A stretch of 64,000 bases of DNA from Prinsepia uniflora (taxonomy: Eukaryota > Streptophyta > Magnoliopsida > Rosales > Rosaceae), in NCBI GenBank assembly GCA_032719365.1, contig CM064874.1, forward strand, positions 36,070,716-36,134,715, given 5' to 3'. Below are positions 1 to 10,206 of this stretch, one piece after another. Under the pieces are notes generated by a model. It worked only from the letters and a program-made list of their open reading frames with translations. It was not told where the DNA came from and searched no databases. How positions within the stretch are numbered: position 1 is the stretch's first letter; each line of letters opens with the position of its first letter. The translations under genes were made by a program, and so were the position numbers.

Positions 1-127
1 TTTAATTAAAAATTTTCTAACTAAAATAAAATAACAATATTTCTAATACTTCAAAAAATAATGACAAAAATATAAATTTTTAACAATTAATGAGCAGATT
101 GAGAGGCTAAAGCCGCTAAATATCATG
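1..127. other. AT-rich flank, nothing recognised
   Basis: A/T-rich sequence with no coding potential and no element end that I can see. It ends at the CATGT target duplication (128-132) of the next solo LTR. Confidence 0.6.
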
Positions 128-471
128 CATGTTATAACGACCCGTCCCGAAATTTCGTGATTATCGAGACTAATCAAGACTAATAAAGACTAATCGGGAT
201 TAGTCGAGGTAAAATGACGATTTTACCCATGGAAGGGAAAAATGTTGACCTTTGATCTGGGAAATCAATTGCATGTGGACCGACGTCCATTATGTAGATC
301 GAGGGATTACGAATACGTAGATAGGCAGCACGTCAAATTTGGACGTTGTACGGGAAAGTTATGGGTCTAGAAAGATTCGATCGGATTTTACGGTTACATG
401 TTAATTGAGAAAGGTTGACTTTTAGTTGTTTTAATGAGGCCCAAAAATATCTCTTGCAGACCAATGGAGAA

Positions 472-485
472 GTGACAAGTGTCAC
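472..485. promoter_or_regulatory. Palindrome GTGACA-AG-TGTCAC
   Basis: Inverted half-sites GTGACA/TGTCAC with a 2-nt spacer, at the same relative place as in the other first-group LTRs. The core TGACANNTGTCA resembles the palindromic site of TALE homeodomain proteins (KNOX/BELL class). Function is inferred. Confidence 0.5.
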
Positions 486-692
486 TCATCCCATTGGCCC
501 ACTCTCCCATCTTCATGCATCTATATCTCTTTCTCCCATTTCAAAATACCTGAAACCCCACCCCTACCTCATTTCCATCTTCTTCTTCATCTGTTGTTGG
601 CTAAGAGAGAGATGGAGATTGAGAGTGAGGAAGAGACGCAGTGAGAGGCGGACGAGGATGGCGGAGCTACGGTGGTTGGCTGGAAAACCCAG

Positions 693-1590
693 GTAAACCC
701 GTGAACCATTTAGGGTGAATTTATGGGTCTTCAATTTTGGATGTTTTTACATTGTCATGAGCCCATATTCTTGTTCTTTGAGGTGAGAGGAGTATGTAGA
801 GACAAAAATGGAAGGTTTTGGACGCGGGGAGTGGCCAGGAGAAGGACTCAAAGTTTGGCCGAAACTTTGGGAGCTCGTATCGTGTAAACCATGTACTTTC
901 TCTCAATTATGGGTTCAAATTTGGATTTCTTGGCTCGAGTAGATAGATTTTGATATAAAGAACGTAGGATTTGGTTGATTTTTGAGAGAGTTATGAAGTT
1001 TTGAAATTCCATCCATTAATGGCGGATTCTGGTGGCAGGCTAGCGAACCAGATGGCGGCGCCAGTCGTGTTCTCCAGCGAGCGATGACATCATCGAGTGA
1101 CGTCACATGATGACGTCAACATGCCACATCATCGAATGATATTAGCACGATGACACAGCACGCCATATGGCAGGTGGTAGGTGGTGCCACGTGGCAGAGG
1201 GTGTCAGTGACACGTGGCAGGGGTGCCACATCAGCAGGGTGATGTCAACGGTTGACTAGCACTGAATTTCGTTGACCGAACTTTGACCGGTTCGTAAAGG
1301 CGTGTGGGCCTGAATTTCGAGGTCAAAACGATCTTATTCAAAAGATTTTGATGATCTGAATCCAATGGTGGTGGTTTCAGGTCGATCGAAGATCGTTTGG
1401 TTAGTGTTTTGGAGCTTTTTCTCTTCGGGAAGTGTGTTCGGGACGCGTTTTCGGCTTAGGGTTTTTGAGGGTTTATTGTATGGAATTATATGAATTTTTA
1501 GTGATCCTTGTGTGTGATTTGGACAGGCCCGGACGTCCCGGAGGCTTCGAATTTGGCATACAGCTCGGATTTTGAACGACTGGCAGTACT
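693..1590 (+). other. Putative LTR intron 1 and exon 2
   Basis: Donor CCCAG|GTAAAC at 693, acceptor TTTGGACAG|G ending at 1526, then a 64-nt segment (1527-1590) before the second donor GTGAGTGGAC at 1591. The same order recurs in the other first-group LTRs. Splicing has not been shown. Confidence 0.45.
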
Positions 1591-2496
1591 GTGAGTGGAC
1601 AGTTTCTTTCATAACTCTGATGCATATTTATATGTTTTACTGGCTTTATGTTATAATTTGTCGTGATTATGAATATGATTTCGATTGCTGGATAAATGTT
1701 GGATTTAAAATGTTTTATGATTATATTTCTGGATATTGAAATATGTTGGTTTTTGGAAAACCGTGTTTTGGGCTGGTGCCCTTATGATAACTGTTTTGGG
1801 TTGTTGTCATGTGCTAAATTATGTTTCGGTTTGGATTCTGTATGTTGGATTAGTTAACATCAAGCGATTGGATTGCCATATCCGAAGTTAGACTCCGTAG
1901 ATTCCTAGAGACGGGCTAGGACGTAAATGGGGTTGGGCTCCACACGTACCGACAAGGTTGGACCCTGTAGACCTTATACTCTCATACCAGTAATGTACAT
2001 GGGATGTTAGTTGGACTAACAGCCGATTGGACCAGCATGATGAGGTTTGACATTAATTTGGCTGGGACAACGAGAACAGGTTTAATATTTCATTATAGTG
2101 TTTGGTGTAAATATTTTCGAAGCGGCTAAGAGCCGGCGTTTCCAGTAAAATGTGGGCCAGATGGCCTTTATGTGTTATGTGATTTCGAGTTGGACCCATG
2201 AAGTTTTTATATACATGGTTATTGGTTACTTGAGCATAAAGTTTTTATTGATTGTGCATGCATGTTTTACAAACAGAGTTGATCGCTGACGCGAGCTATG
2301 TGAAAACCGAGGCATCGCGGTGAATGCGTGCTCTGATTATTCTAATAAGTTTGTGGTAGTATTTCTTGGTCTGACAGGTGGTTAGAATGTTTATTTAATC
2401 ATGAGGGTAAAATGGTCATTTCACATGGTCGTGTCAGACGAGAGCAAGTCATCCCACGCTAATCCTGAGGGATTAGGGGTGGATCCTGTCACATGT

Positions 2497-2999
2497 TTTT
2501 GAATTTTTTTTATTTTTTTTATTCTTAATTTTTTGTTTATTAAATTCATGTAAATTTTATTTTATTTAATTTCTTATAATTCTTATAAAGAATAATACAA
2601 GATAATCGATATTGGTATAAAACTTCAATTTTATTAAGTACTGAAAAATATAAAAACCACAAATTATATTTTAAGCCTTGTTTGTAGAAACTAGGGGTGG
2701 TGGCTACAAAAATCATAATTTTTACTAAAGCATAATTAATACTAAATTTTTTTTCAACTCCCATAAAATTCTTCTATTTAATGAAATCTATAATATTCAT
2801 TTATATTTTGAATACACCTAAATTTTTACGGAGTTATGAAATGTTATGATTGAATACACCTTAATTTTTAATAACCTTATAAATCTTTATAAAATTATAG
2901 ATTGAATATCCTCAAATTTTTAGAAACTCTCTAAAATCTTAATTGAATACCTCTAAACTTTTAAAGGCATCTAAATTGACATACCCCGATCTAGTAAGT
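2497..2999. other. AT-rich spacer with a degenerate repeat
   Basis: Very A/T-rich. A degenerate motif of the type TTGAATACACCTAAATTTTT recurs about four times between 2808 and 2970 in direct orientation. This could be the remnant of a miniature transposon, but I cannot define its ends. No coding sequence is supported. Confidence 0.4.
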
Positions 3000-3552
3000 C
3001 CACTAGGACGCCAAGATCAAGGCATGATTGCCAACATCTTGAAGGTGGCGTCCAGATGACGATGGCCAAAAAGATAAAATGTTGCGTTTTAGGTGGTTGT
3101 GTGAAACGTAGTTAGTAAAAACTAATTAGCATTTCACCAGAACAACGGAAGTATTGAGTAAAGTATACTAATGATGATCATATAATTCAAGTAACTACCT
3201 AAGTTATCCCGTAAAATCCATGTCAAGAGACCATATCCTAAATAAATATTCGAAACATTTAAGATCACCAAATCACATATAGAACCCAATACAGTAATCT
3301 CGTGCAATAAAACACTTAACAATGCATGTATCACATCTTATAAAATAAATGACCACTGACAGTGCATTTAAATAATCTCAATCCCAATTGAAATCACATT
3401 AGGCAGTACAACTTGGTTTGCTCTGATACCAAATTAGCAGGACCCATCCCGAAATTACTTTGATAACTGTGTCTGGTTATACTCTCGTCTGACAACCTAT
3501 CAAAATTTCAGATTTAACCTTGGGACCTAACCACACAATGAGAGAATCTATC
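3000..3552 (-). mobile_element. Truncated minus-strand LTR element: interior, primer site and LTR end
   Basis: Read on the minus strand, an LTR 3' end (3436-3552, with the GTCAGACGAGAG block typical of LTR ends here) is followed by a primer-site match TGGTATCAGAG (3421-3431) and then interior sequence down to about 3000. The LTR is cut off by element I at 3553 and does not resume after it. No open coding sequence of note. Confidence 0.6.
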
Positions 3553-4084
3553 TGTAACGACCCGTCCCAAATTCCATGATTAGATTAGTGACTAATCACA
3601 ATTAGTGAGGTTAATCGGTGATTAGTTAGGCTAAATCGGACGAACGATGCGGAATGACCGTTTTGCCCCTAGTGGTGGCAAAATGTTGACTTTTCAATCG
3701 GGCGGTCAAATGGACTTTGACCGATGACCGTGACGTAGTTCGTGACGTCACGAGTTCATAGACAGGTGGCACGTTCAATTCCGACGTTCGAGGAGGAAGT
3801 TATGACGTTCGGAAGTTTAGGGGCATTTTGGTAATTTTGGTTAAATGGGGGTCAAATGTTGACTTTTTGACCGGAAGGTCCGATGGCCGAGGGCCAAAGA
3901 CCGTTACGTAGATAAGGACGATATGAATCCGTAGACAGGTGGCACGTCGAATTCGGACGTTCGACGACGAAGTTACGGTTCACGGAAGTTCCCAGTTACT
4001 ATTCACAACGGCACGTTTTACGAGACAAAAAGTGCAGTTTTGTCTCTAGTGGGCCCGGATATTTAATGGAGGCCCAATGGATGA

Positions 4085-4098
4085 GTGACACTTGTCAC
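4085..4098. promoter_or_regulatory. Palindrome GTGACA-CT-TGTCAC
   Basis: Lies just after GGGCCC, an A/T-rich GATATTTAATGG segment and GGCCCA, and just before a pyrimidine-rich leader-like stretch, so it may sit near the start of LTR transcription. Repeated at 10739-10752 in the partial 3' LTR. Confidence 0.5.
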
Positions 4099-4689
4099 CC
4101 ATCCACTGGCCAACCTCACCCACTCATGCACCAAACCCTTCCCCGTTCATCCATTTCTCCCATTTTCTTCCCAAACCAACCCGATCACCATTTCTCACCC
4201 AAACACCAAACCCTTCCCTTCTAACCATAACTGAGACCAGAGGGTGAGAGAGGAGGACTAAGGACGGCAGCTGGTGGCTGGAACCGCCGTGGGCGGTGGC
4301 GGGAACCCAGAACCCGATCGGGTACCCGGTAAGCCCATTTTTCCTTATTTTTCATGTGAGCATTATGGTTGGTTTTAAATGATTAGGGAATGATTATTAG
4401 GATGCTAGGAAGGTTTTAGGAAGGTTTTGGTGGTGGTTGACGGCCGAGAAGCCGTGTAGACTGATCGGGAAAAATCGAACCGTGAGGTTCAAATTGGACC
4501 GGTCGGATTTCGTAGGTTTTAGGTTGTTTAGTTAATTAGGATTGATAGGAAATGAAGAAATAGGAATTTAGGAGTTGGAATGGAAGCAAACGGACCGAAA
4601 ATGAGGGAGAAGGAGACCTGGACCGGTTACGCCGGTCCAAGTTGCAGGAAAAACCGGACCGGCCAGCCCGGACCGGCTGTGCGAGGTTG

Positions 4690-5000
4690 ACGGTGGTGAC
4701 GTGGCATGATGACGTGGCACCTGTCAGATTGTCAGGTGACGTGGACCACTCATCAGCCGACACGTGTCACATGTCAGTGCATAGTCAGCACTGACATGTC
4801 AGTGACGTGGCCCAATCAGGGGCTGACACGTGGCACTGACGTGGACTAGTGCCGTGATGACACATGGCACCTGTCAGATTGCCACGTTGCACTAACAGCA
4901 TAGTGACATGGACCAATGGAAGGATGACACGTGGCACCTGTCAGAGTCTGACATGTCAGACCTGACAGCTATCAGATGACGTCATGCTGATGCCAGCGAT
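4690..5000. promoter_or_regulatory. Cluster of ACGT-core and TGACA motifs
   Basis: A dense series of TGACGTGGCA, GACACGTGTCA, TGACACGTGGCA and TGACGTCA-type words. These contain G-box (CACGTG) and TGACG/TGACGTCA cores bound by plant bZIP factors. It falls in putative intron 1. Similar clusters sit in other LTRs (about 1080-1260, 24750-25125 and 37985-38260). Element II has no comparable cluster. Confidence 0.5.
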
Positions 5001-6004
5001 GACGTCAGCAGGTACTGTAGCGGCGCGTGAAGCCCACGCGTAGCCACTTCAGGAGGCGCGTGAGGGCGCGTGGCAGGGAATCTGGGGAAGGTTCCAACAT
5101 ACGAAATCTTCTATTCGATGTAACGAACATTTTGGGACTGGTTTCGTGTCGATCGGACACCGTCTCGATATGTTTCGGGGTATAGGAAGGTTTAGGTTCG
5201 GTTTTAAAAATAGTTAAAAATACGGGAAAATTACGGGGCTTTGGTAGGAGGTTAATTAAGTAGTTAGTAACCTTCTATTACAATTTGGACAGGTTTGGGA
5301 GTCCCGGTGATGGTGATCGGCTCGGGGAGCCGTATGGCACGCAAATCGAGGCGGCAGCTCGGACGGTCTGTGAGTGGACCTTGTTTTCTAAATTGGTGCA
5401 TGCATAAATGTTTATTATATGTTTTATTACTTGTTTGATGATGCCATGGGTGCATTTGTATGTGGTTACGTATAAGCACATATTTCGAGGTTTCGGCCTT
5501 ATACGGTGCTTATACGGGTCTGTATTTCTTTATTGGTTTTTAATGAAATGGTTTTGGATTTCTAAAAGGATAAACTCGGGTATGAGACCCATTTGGTTTT
5601 GTCTCGGGCATATGACGCTGGTTACGACCTTCGGGTCTAAATCGTGGCCGCGGCGGGTGCTATGTGCACGGCGATCGACGATACGACGCTCGCCTCCGAA
5701 TTGGGATGTGTTCCTTCCGGAGAGGTCACGATGCACGATTCGTGGTCGGGCAGCCTGGGGAGGCTCGACTTAGGAGTGCTGACGGTTCAGGATAGCGATC
5801 GGTGATGAGTGCACCATGATCTTGTGGTGGTCGCGTCGGTTGATTTGTTCACGGCGACATACCAGGATTGAGGGCGGTCCTGGATGGATGGTTACACGCA
5901 TCACTATGATCGGAGTCGTGATTGACCCTTCGATATCGGTACGGTGCCCAGTTGATGTCATATGTTCGGGCACGAGACCTAGTTGTTTTACACTGATGAT
6001 TTCG

Positions 6005-6165
6005 GGTCAGGGACCCTACATGGATTTCCAAGTTCATGATGGTTTATGGGAACCGGCATGAACCTTTGTCAGGTCATTCTGGTTCATGACGGTTTATGGG
6101 AACCGGCATGAACCCTTGTTATGGATTTTATGGATCATGACGGTTCAAGGGAACCGGACATGAAT
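6005..6165 (+). repeat. About 60-bp tandem repeats within the LTR
   Basis: Three degenerate units share the core CATGACGGTTTATGGGAACC followed by GGCATGAA. The same repeats occur on the other strand in element II (about 14050-14160, 20205-20310 and 21260-21385). Confidence 0.7.
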
Positions 6166-6837
6166 GTTTATGTTATGTATATATATGTATTCATATACCT
6201 TCCTTTACTTCTATTATCTCTTACGGGGAGGGTCGTTGGCCTGGGTGGACCCAGGAGTAGTCACGGAGCACCGACTGAGTGGAGTCACCCCCTAGTTGGG
6301 TTCCTTACTCTCAGGAAGGCTATGATTACTATTACCTCGGGTAGGGTTGGTGGTCTGCGGACATTGATCTTGACTTTGAGAAGACTCGGATTGAGATACG
6401 GGTAGCACGCGCGTAGCTTTGGAAACCATGACAGGATTGGTTGTGTGAATTATATGTATATGTGATGTATGCTACATATGATATATGATGTGTGTTTACA
6501 CAAGTTTTGGGCAGTGGCCCGTATGGTTAGTTTCTTATGAATTGGGCTGAGTCTTTTATGGATTTGGGCAGTGGCCGCGTATTTGATTTCATTATGGTTT
6601 TTTTCTGGATAAATGGTTTTCGAATGCATGCATGCTTTTTAGTGGAGGGTACAAATGTCTTCTTATTAAATGTTTTATAAACTCTTTATTTTTGTCCACT
6701 CACAGTTTTTAATGTTTTGACTGCCCTTCAGGTTGACATCGGATGTGGACTGTAGCAGAGACCGAGATATCACATGCCTCCTCCGGATCCTGGCGTACTC
6801 TGATAGCCCGGGAGGGCAAAGGTCGGAAATATCCCTT

Positions 6838-6858
6838 GTCTGACACCCCGTGTCAGAC
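6838..6858 (+). other. Hairpin near the LTR 3' end
   Basis: Perfect 9-bp stem GTCTGACAC/GTGTCAGAC with loop CCC, 50 nt before the LTR end. The stem is identical in element II and at 36424-36444, while the 3-nt loop differs (GAA and CGT as read on plus). Confidence 0.6.
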
Positions 6859-6911
6859 GGGAGCAGGGTCATCCCGCACTAATCCCGGGGGGATTGGGAT
6901 GGGTCCTGTCA

Positions 6912-9900
6912 GCGTGGTATCAGAGCATAGGATTGCTCGTAAGATGCTTATCAGAGTGGGGTTGTCTCTATTCGAGCAACCGTGCAGCTCTTGGAGTATG
7001 TACACAGGTCGAGGATGTGATATCTCATTGGGCTACAGTTCGTGGTCAACCTGATGTTGGGATGCCGATACGATAGTTAGTAGGATTGAATCGTGGAACG
7101 TCTTGGTTCGGCATTCGATGCCGGGGTTGCCATAGTTCTGTCGTGGATGACAGTGTGGAACCCTACAAAGGGATAAACGTATTCTTATAGATTTTGATCG
7201 TGAGATGGTTAGTTGGGATCGTCTTCACGATGTCGTAGGATCGGTTCCGACGACTGGTTGGGAATTATGACCATCGATGTTTGGATATTGTTGAGTTAAA
7301 TGGATTTACTGCTCCTGGTAGTTAGCGGTCGGATTTTTGGAATCCTAGTTGGATTGACGGTATGATTGGATTGACGTCCTTACGATGTCAAGACCGTAGA
7401 GTCAGTCAGATTGTTGATTTTACTACCTTATGCAGTTGGGTTCAGTGGAACTCTAGGTGTAATCGTGGAACCCTACTTTGGGTGTATGGTTCAGAAATGT
7501 GAGTTGACGAGTGGTGTGACTTGGACGACTATTCGGATTTGGATTCGTTAGTTGGTCTAGTCATGTCAGCTTGTGTTGGGACTGCACTTCGCAGTCGGGG
7601 TTGTACTTATCGGTTAGACCTAGTTGGTTGTCGTGCTACTTTTGTTGTGATGAACAGTTGGTGCAACTAAGGTCGTGGGCGACCTGGTAGACGACATTTG
7701 GGTTAGTCGGAGTACGACTGGTTAGAGATTGGTTGGACAAGTTATCAAGGTTGGTACTTGTCGATGAAATCCCAGGTTTGGGATACAGAGTAGTTGGTAC
7801 AGGCGGTTGATTCCGTTAGATGCAGAGTCTGGATATCGTGGTACCTGGTAGTTAGGTCTGCACGAGGTTGTGGCAGACGCTACTATCGATGGACTTAGTC
7901 GAGTCTCATCAGGTCGTGTAGACTCAGGTTGTCGTGACGATGATACGAGGTGCTTGAGTAACGCATATGTACGAGCAGCGATTCTGGATTCGACTCGGTT
8001 ACGGCTGAGTGCGATCGCAGAATGAGACGGGGACGTTCAGGGGACGGAGACGGAGTTTCTCCTTTTCGAGCAGAGGTACGGGATCGTCATTCGGTATGTG
8101 CGGAGATCCAGGGTTGTCAGTTTTGCACACGGTGTGCTGGTGTTAGTGTGCTGCTACTAGTGTGGATGCATGTGTGCTGATACTAGTGCAGGTGATAATG
8201 CGTTGGTGCTGGTACTCGTGCTGGTGCTGGTGCCGGTGATTGTGATGACGTTGAGTCACATCCGTCGTGATGGGCTTATGTTTGGAACCTGTGGTCCCAG
8301 AGTGGATCTCAGATAGAGTTAAATTGGTTAGGGGACACGTGGTTGATGTTCGGGTATGTTGTTTCCAATCTTGTTGGAACTTCGGAATCGCGAGAGGTTG
8401 CGATTGAGGTGACGAGAGGAATGTGGGTTTTCCGCATTGGTATTGGGTAATTCGAAGTCATTAGGGTGACTTCTCAGGTTCTGCTAAGGCAGATGAGGGT
8501 TGTATCACTAGTACACTGATCGTGTATTGGTTGGTGGACCCGGGATTTATCTTGGGTCATCAGCATGTGTTGAGTATATCGAAGTTAGGTGACTGAGATT
8601 TCTCATTTTCTGCTTGGTGGCAGACGAGGTTGGATTATGTGGTGTGGTGAGTGCAGCGAGTTTTATTTGCATTCATGAGGATGGATCTTGATGTCATAGT
8701 CTTGTAACATCCTTGATTTTCCACGGTGGAATGCCAAGGATCGATACGAGGTGATTGGGGAGGACCCACAGTCTCGATCGTGACGTCTATAGTCGTGTGA
8801 CGTAGTGATGGATCTGGATCGTGATTTTGATGATCCAGATAGGTGGAGAGCTTATCGCTCTTACTTGGATGTTTGAGTGGAGCATGATGGGACTGAACTT
8901 CTTTTCGAAGTGAATCCCATATGGCTTGTTACTCAGGTGAGTAGGTGTCCGATGAGGTCAAATGTGGTTAGCTTTGGATGTACGTGTATTGTGATTGGCT
9001 TTCCTATGAGGTCAATCGATGGTAATGTGGTAATCGATTGAGCAGGTAACCGAGAGGTTCAGTTTTGGTACGTCTCGGTAGATGTGAGCGAGATTTCAGG
9101 TTTTGGAATCAGATTTCTGGATGATGATTCAGGATGTGATTTTGGAACTTGAAAGAGGATTTCTGTATTTGGGTTTTGGAATCGGATTCTGGGTGACGAT
9201 TCAGGATTCGAGTCTAGAGCTTGACTGTGGATTTTCTTTTTATGGATTCGAATTTGGACATGGCTATGGATATGATTTCTGAGTTTGGATTCGGGATTTC
9301 TTACGAAATTGCGGATTCGGATTCAGAATTGGATATAGATGTTTGAGTTGGAGTTTCGATTTGTCTAGTGCTGGATTGGACAGATGAACTCCATTATAGA
9401 AACGTGTTTGGCAACGACCTAGGTGGTCGTGTTGTCGTTGTTGTTGTGGTAAGCTGATTGATAGGTAGATGTACGTACCTTGTGCGTTGTTCGAGGTACG
9501 ATACGAGACAGGCTGTAGTGTTTGGAGACGGTATATAGGTTATACCAAAGGTATGTTGGTGAGCGTGTTGGTAGACAGATTGGTTCCGATACCATTGGAT
9601 TAGTCGAGGTCGTGAACTAGACATCGGGTACTGTGCAGTAGGTCATGTTATTTCTGATGGGTCTAGTTACACACAGATTGAGTGAAATGCTTTGTGGGTG
9701 AGTGTTTACCCATGGTTGAGTGAGTTGGTGGTTAGTGTAACCACGAGTGAGTATAGTGACAGTTTTCGATTGACGACTCTCAAGTGGTGATAGTTTGTAG
9801 GAGGTGTTAGCGTGGATCGCGGTGTGAGGTCTGATGACTCCCAGTGGGAGGAGACGACAGGATAGTTAGTGGTTGAGCAGGGAACCGTCTAGTTGGTTGT

Positions 9901-10206
9901 GTCAGCGAAATGGTAGATCTGACAAGTGGTGTCAGTTCGGAGCGTACGACTTCTGTCATTCGACGTGGTGGAATGTAGTCGATACGATGAGAGCGTTAGT
10001 GGCACGTCTGGCTGCAGACGAGTAAGTATTATTCTGGTTAGTGGGTGTACGAGTGTACACGTGTCGTGAGATCGAATCATGTCCACACACTGGATGTGGA
10101 ATCAGGATAGTTGGAGTTTCGAGAGCGAAACTAATTAAGGAGGGAAAAACGGCTAGAATTAGGTCGGTTGGAATTTCGAGGACGAAATTAATTAAGGAGG
10201 GAAGGT
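6912..10206 (+). other. Non-coding interior of element I
   Basis: It starts with an initiator-Met tRNA primer site (TGGTATCAGAGC, 6915-6926). No reading frame shows gag, protease, reverse transcriptase, RNase H or integrase motifs. It includes low-complexity stretches such as GTGCTGGT-like repeats near 8180-8240 and GGATTCGG-like repeats near 9100-9330. The same interior, still alignable by eye, is in element II (16118-19376, minus) and the mosaic (33579-36371, minus). This fits LARDs (large retrotransposon derivatives), which move with proteins supplied by other elements. Confidence 0.7.
10132..10206 (+). other. Duplicated polypurine tract region
   Basis: Two successive copies of a block: a TTTCGAG-type palindrome, then AATTAAGGAGGGAA. 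The second contains AATTTCGAGGACGAAATT (10172-10189), a motif typical of plant Ty3/Gypsy 3' ends, and TTAAGGAGGGAAGGT directly before the LTR at 10207. Such a tract primes plus-strand DNA synthesis. The duplication is also present in element II (16118-16215). Confidence 0.7.

Larger units (their letters stand above)
133..2491 (+). mobile_element. Solo LTR, Ty3/Gypsy-like group
   Basis: The sequence opens TATAACGACCCGTCCC, a TG-to-TA change of the TGTAACGACCCGTCCC end seen elsewhere in the window, and closes GGATCCTGTCA. A 5-bp duplication CATGT lies at 128-132 and 2492-2496, so this is a solo LTR left after the interior was lost by recombination between LTRs. It holds the 14-bp palindrome (472-485), a possible donor at 693, acceptor at 1526 and second donor at 1591. 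The conserved second acceptor block (GTCCACTCAC plus CCTCCAG) is missing; the sequence jumps from a GCATGCATG motif near 2256 to the downstream exon-like sequence at about 2279. No coding sequence. Confidence 0.88.
4329..6731 (+). other. Putative two-intron leader in the 5' LTR of element I
   Basis: Donor CCCG|GTAAGC at 4329; acceptor TTTGGACAG|G ending 5292; a 77-nt exon 5293-5369; donor GTGAGTGGAC at 5370; GTCCACTCAC at 6694-6703 with a CTCAC branch-like sequence; acceptor CCCTTCAG|G ending 6731. Introns would be 964 and 1362 nt. The exon length varies modulo 3 among families, which points to a non-coding leader. Confidence 0.5.
3553..6911 (+). repeat. 5' LTR of element I
   Basis: Starts TGTAACGACCCGTCCC and ends GGGTCCTGTCA directly before the primer site. 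It is about 470 bp longer than the LTRs of element II, partly because of an ACGT-motif cluster (4690-5000). It contains a G/ATTAG-CTAAT inverted array near its start, palindrome 4085-4098, a pyrimidine-rich leader-like stretch (4130-4230), a putative two-intron structure (4329-6731), tandem repeats (6005-6165) and a hairpin near the 3' end (6838-6858). Confidence 0.88.

Noticed and set aside
2800..2990. Defined miniature transposon
   Set aside because: Repeated TTGAATAC-type words suggest one, but I could not find inverted ends or a target duplication.
3134..3334. A 66-codon minus-strand frame with hydrophobic residues
   Set aside because: Falls in a truncated retroelement interior with A/T bias; no start context or family match.
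6912..6930. Possible tRNA gene because of the TGGTATCAGAGC word
   Set aside because: Only the 3'-end complement of initiator tRNA-Met is present, next to an LTR end; no cloverleaf. It is a primer-binding site.
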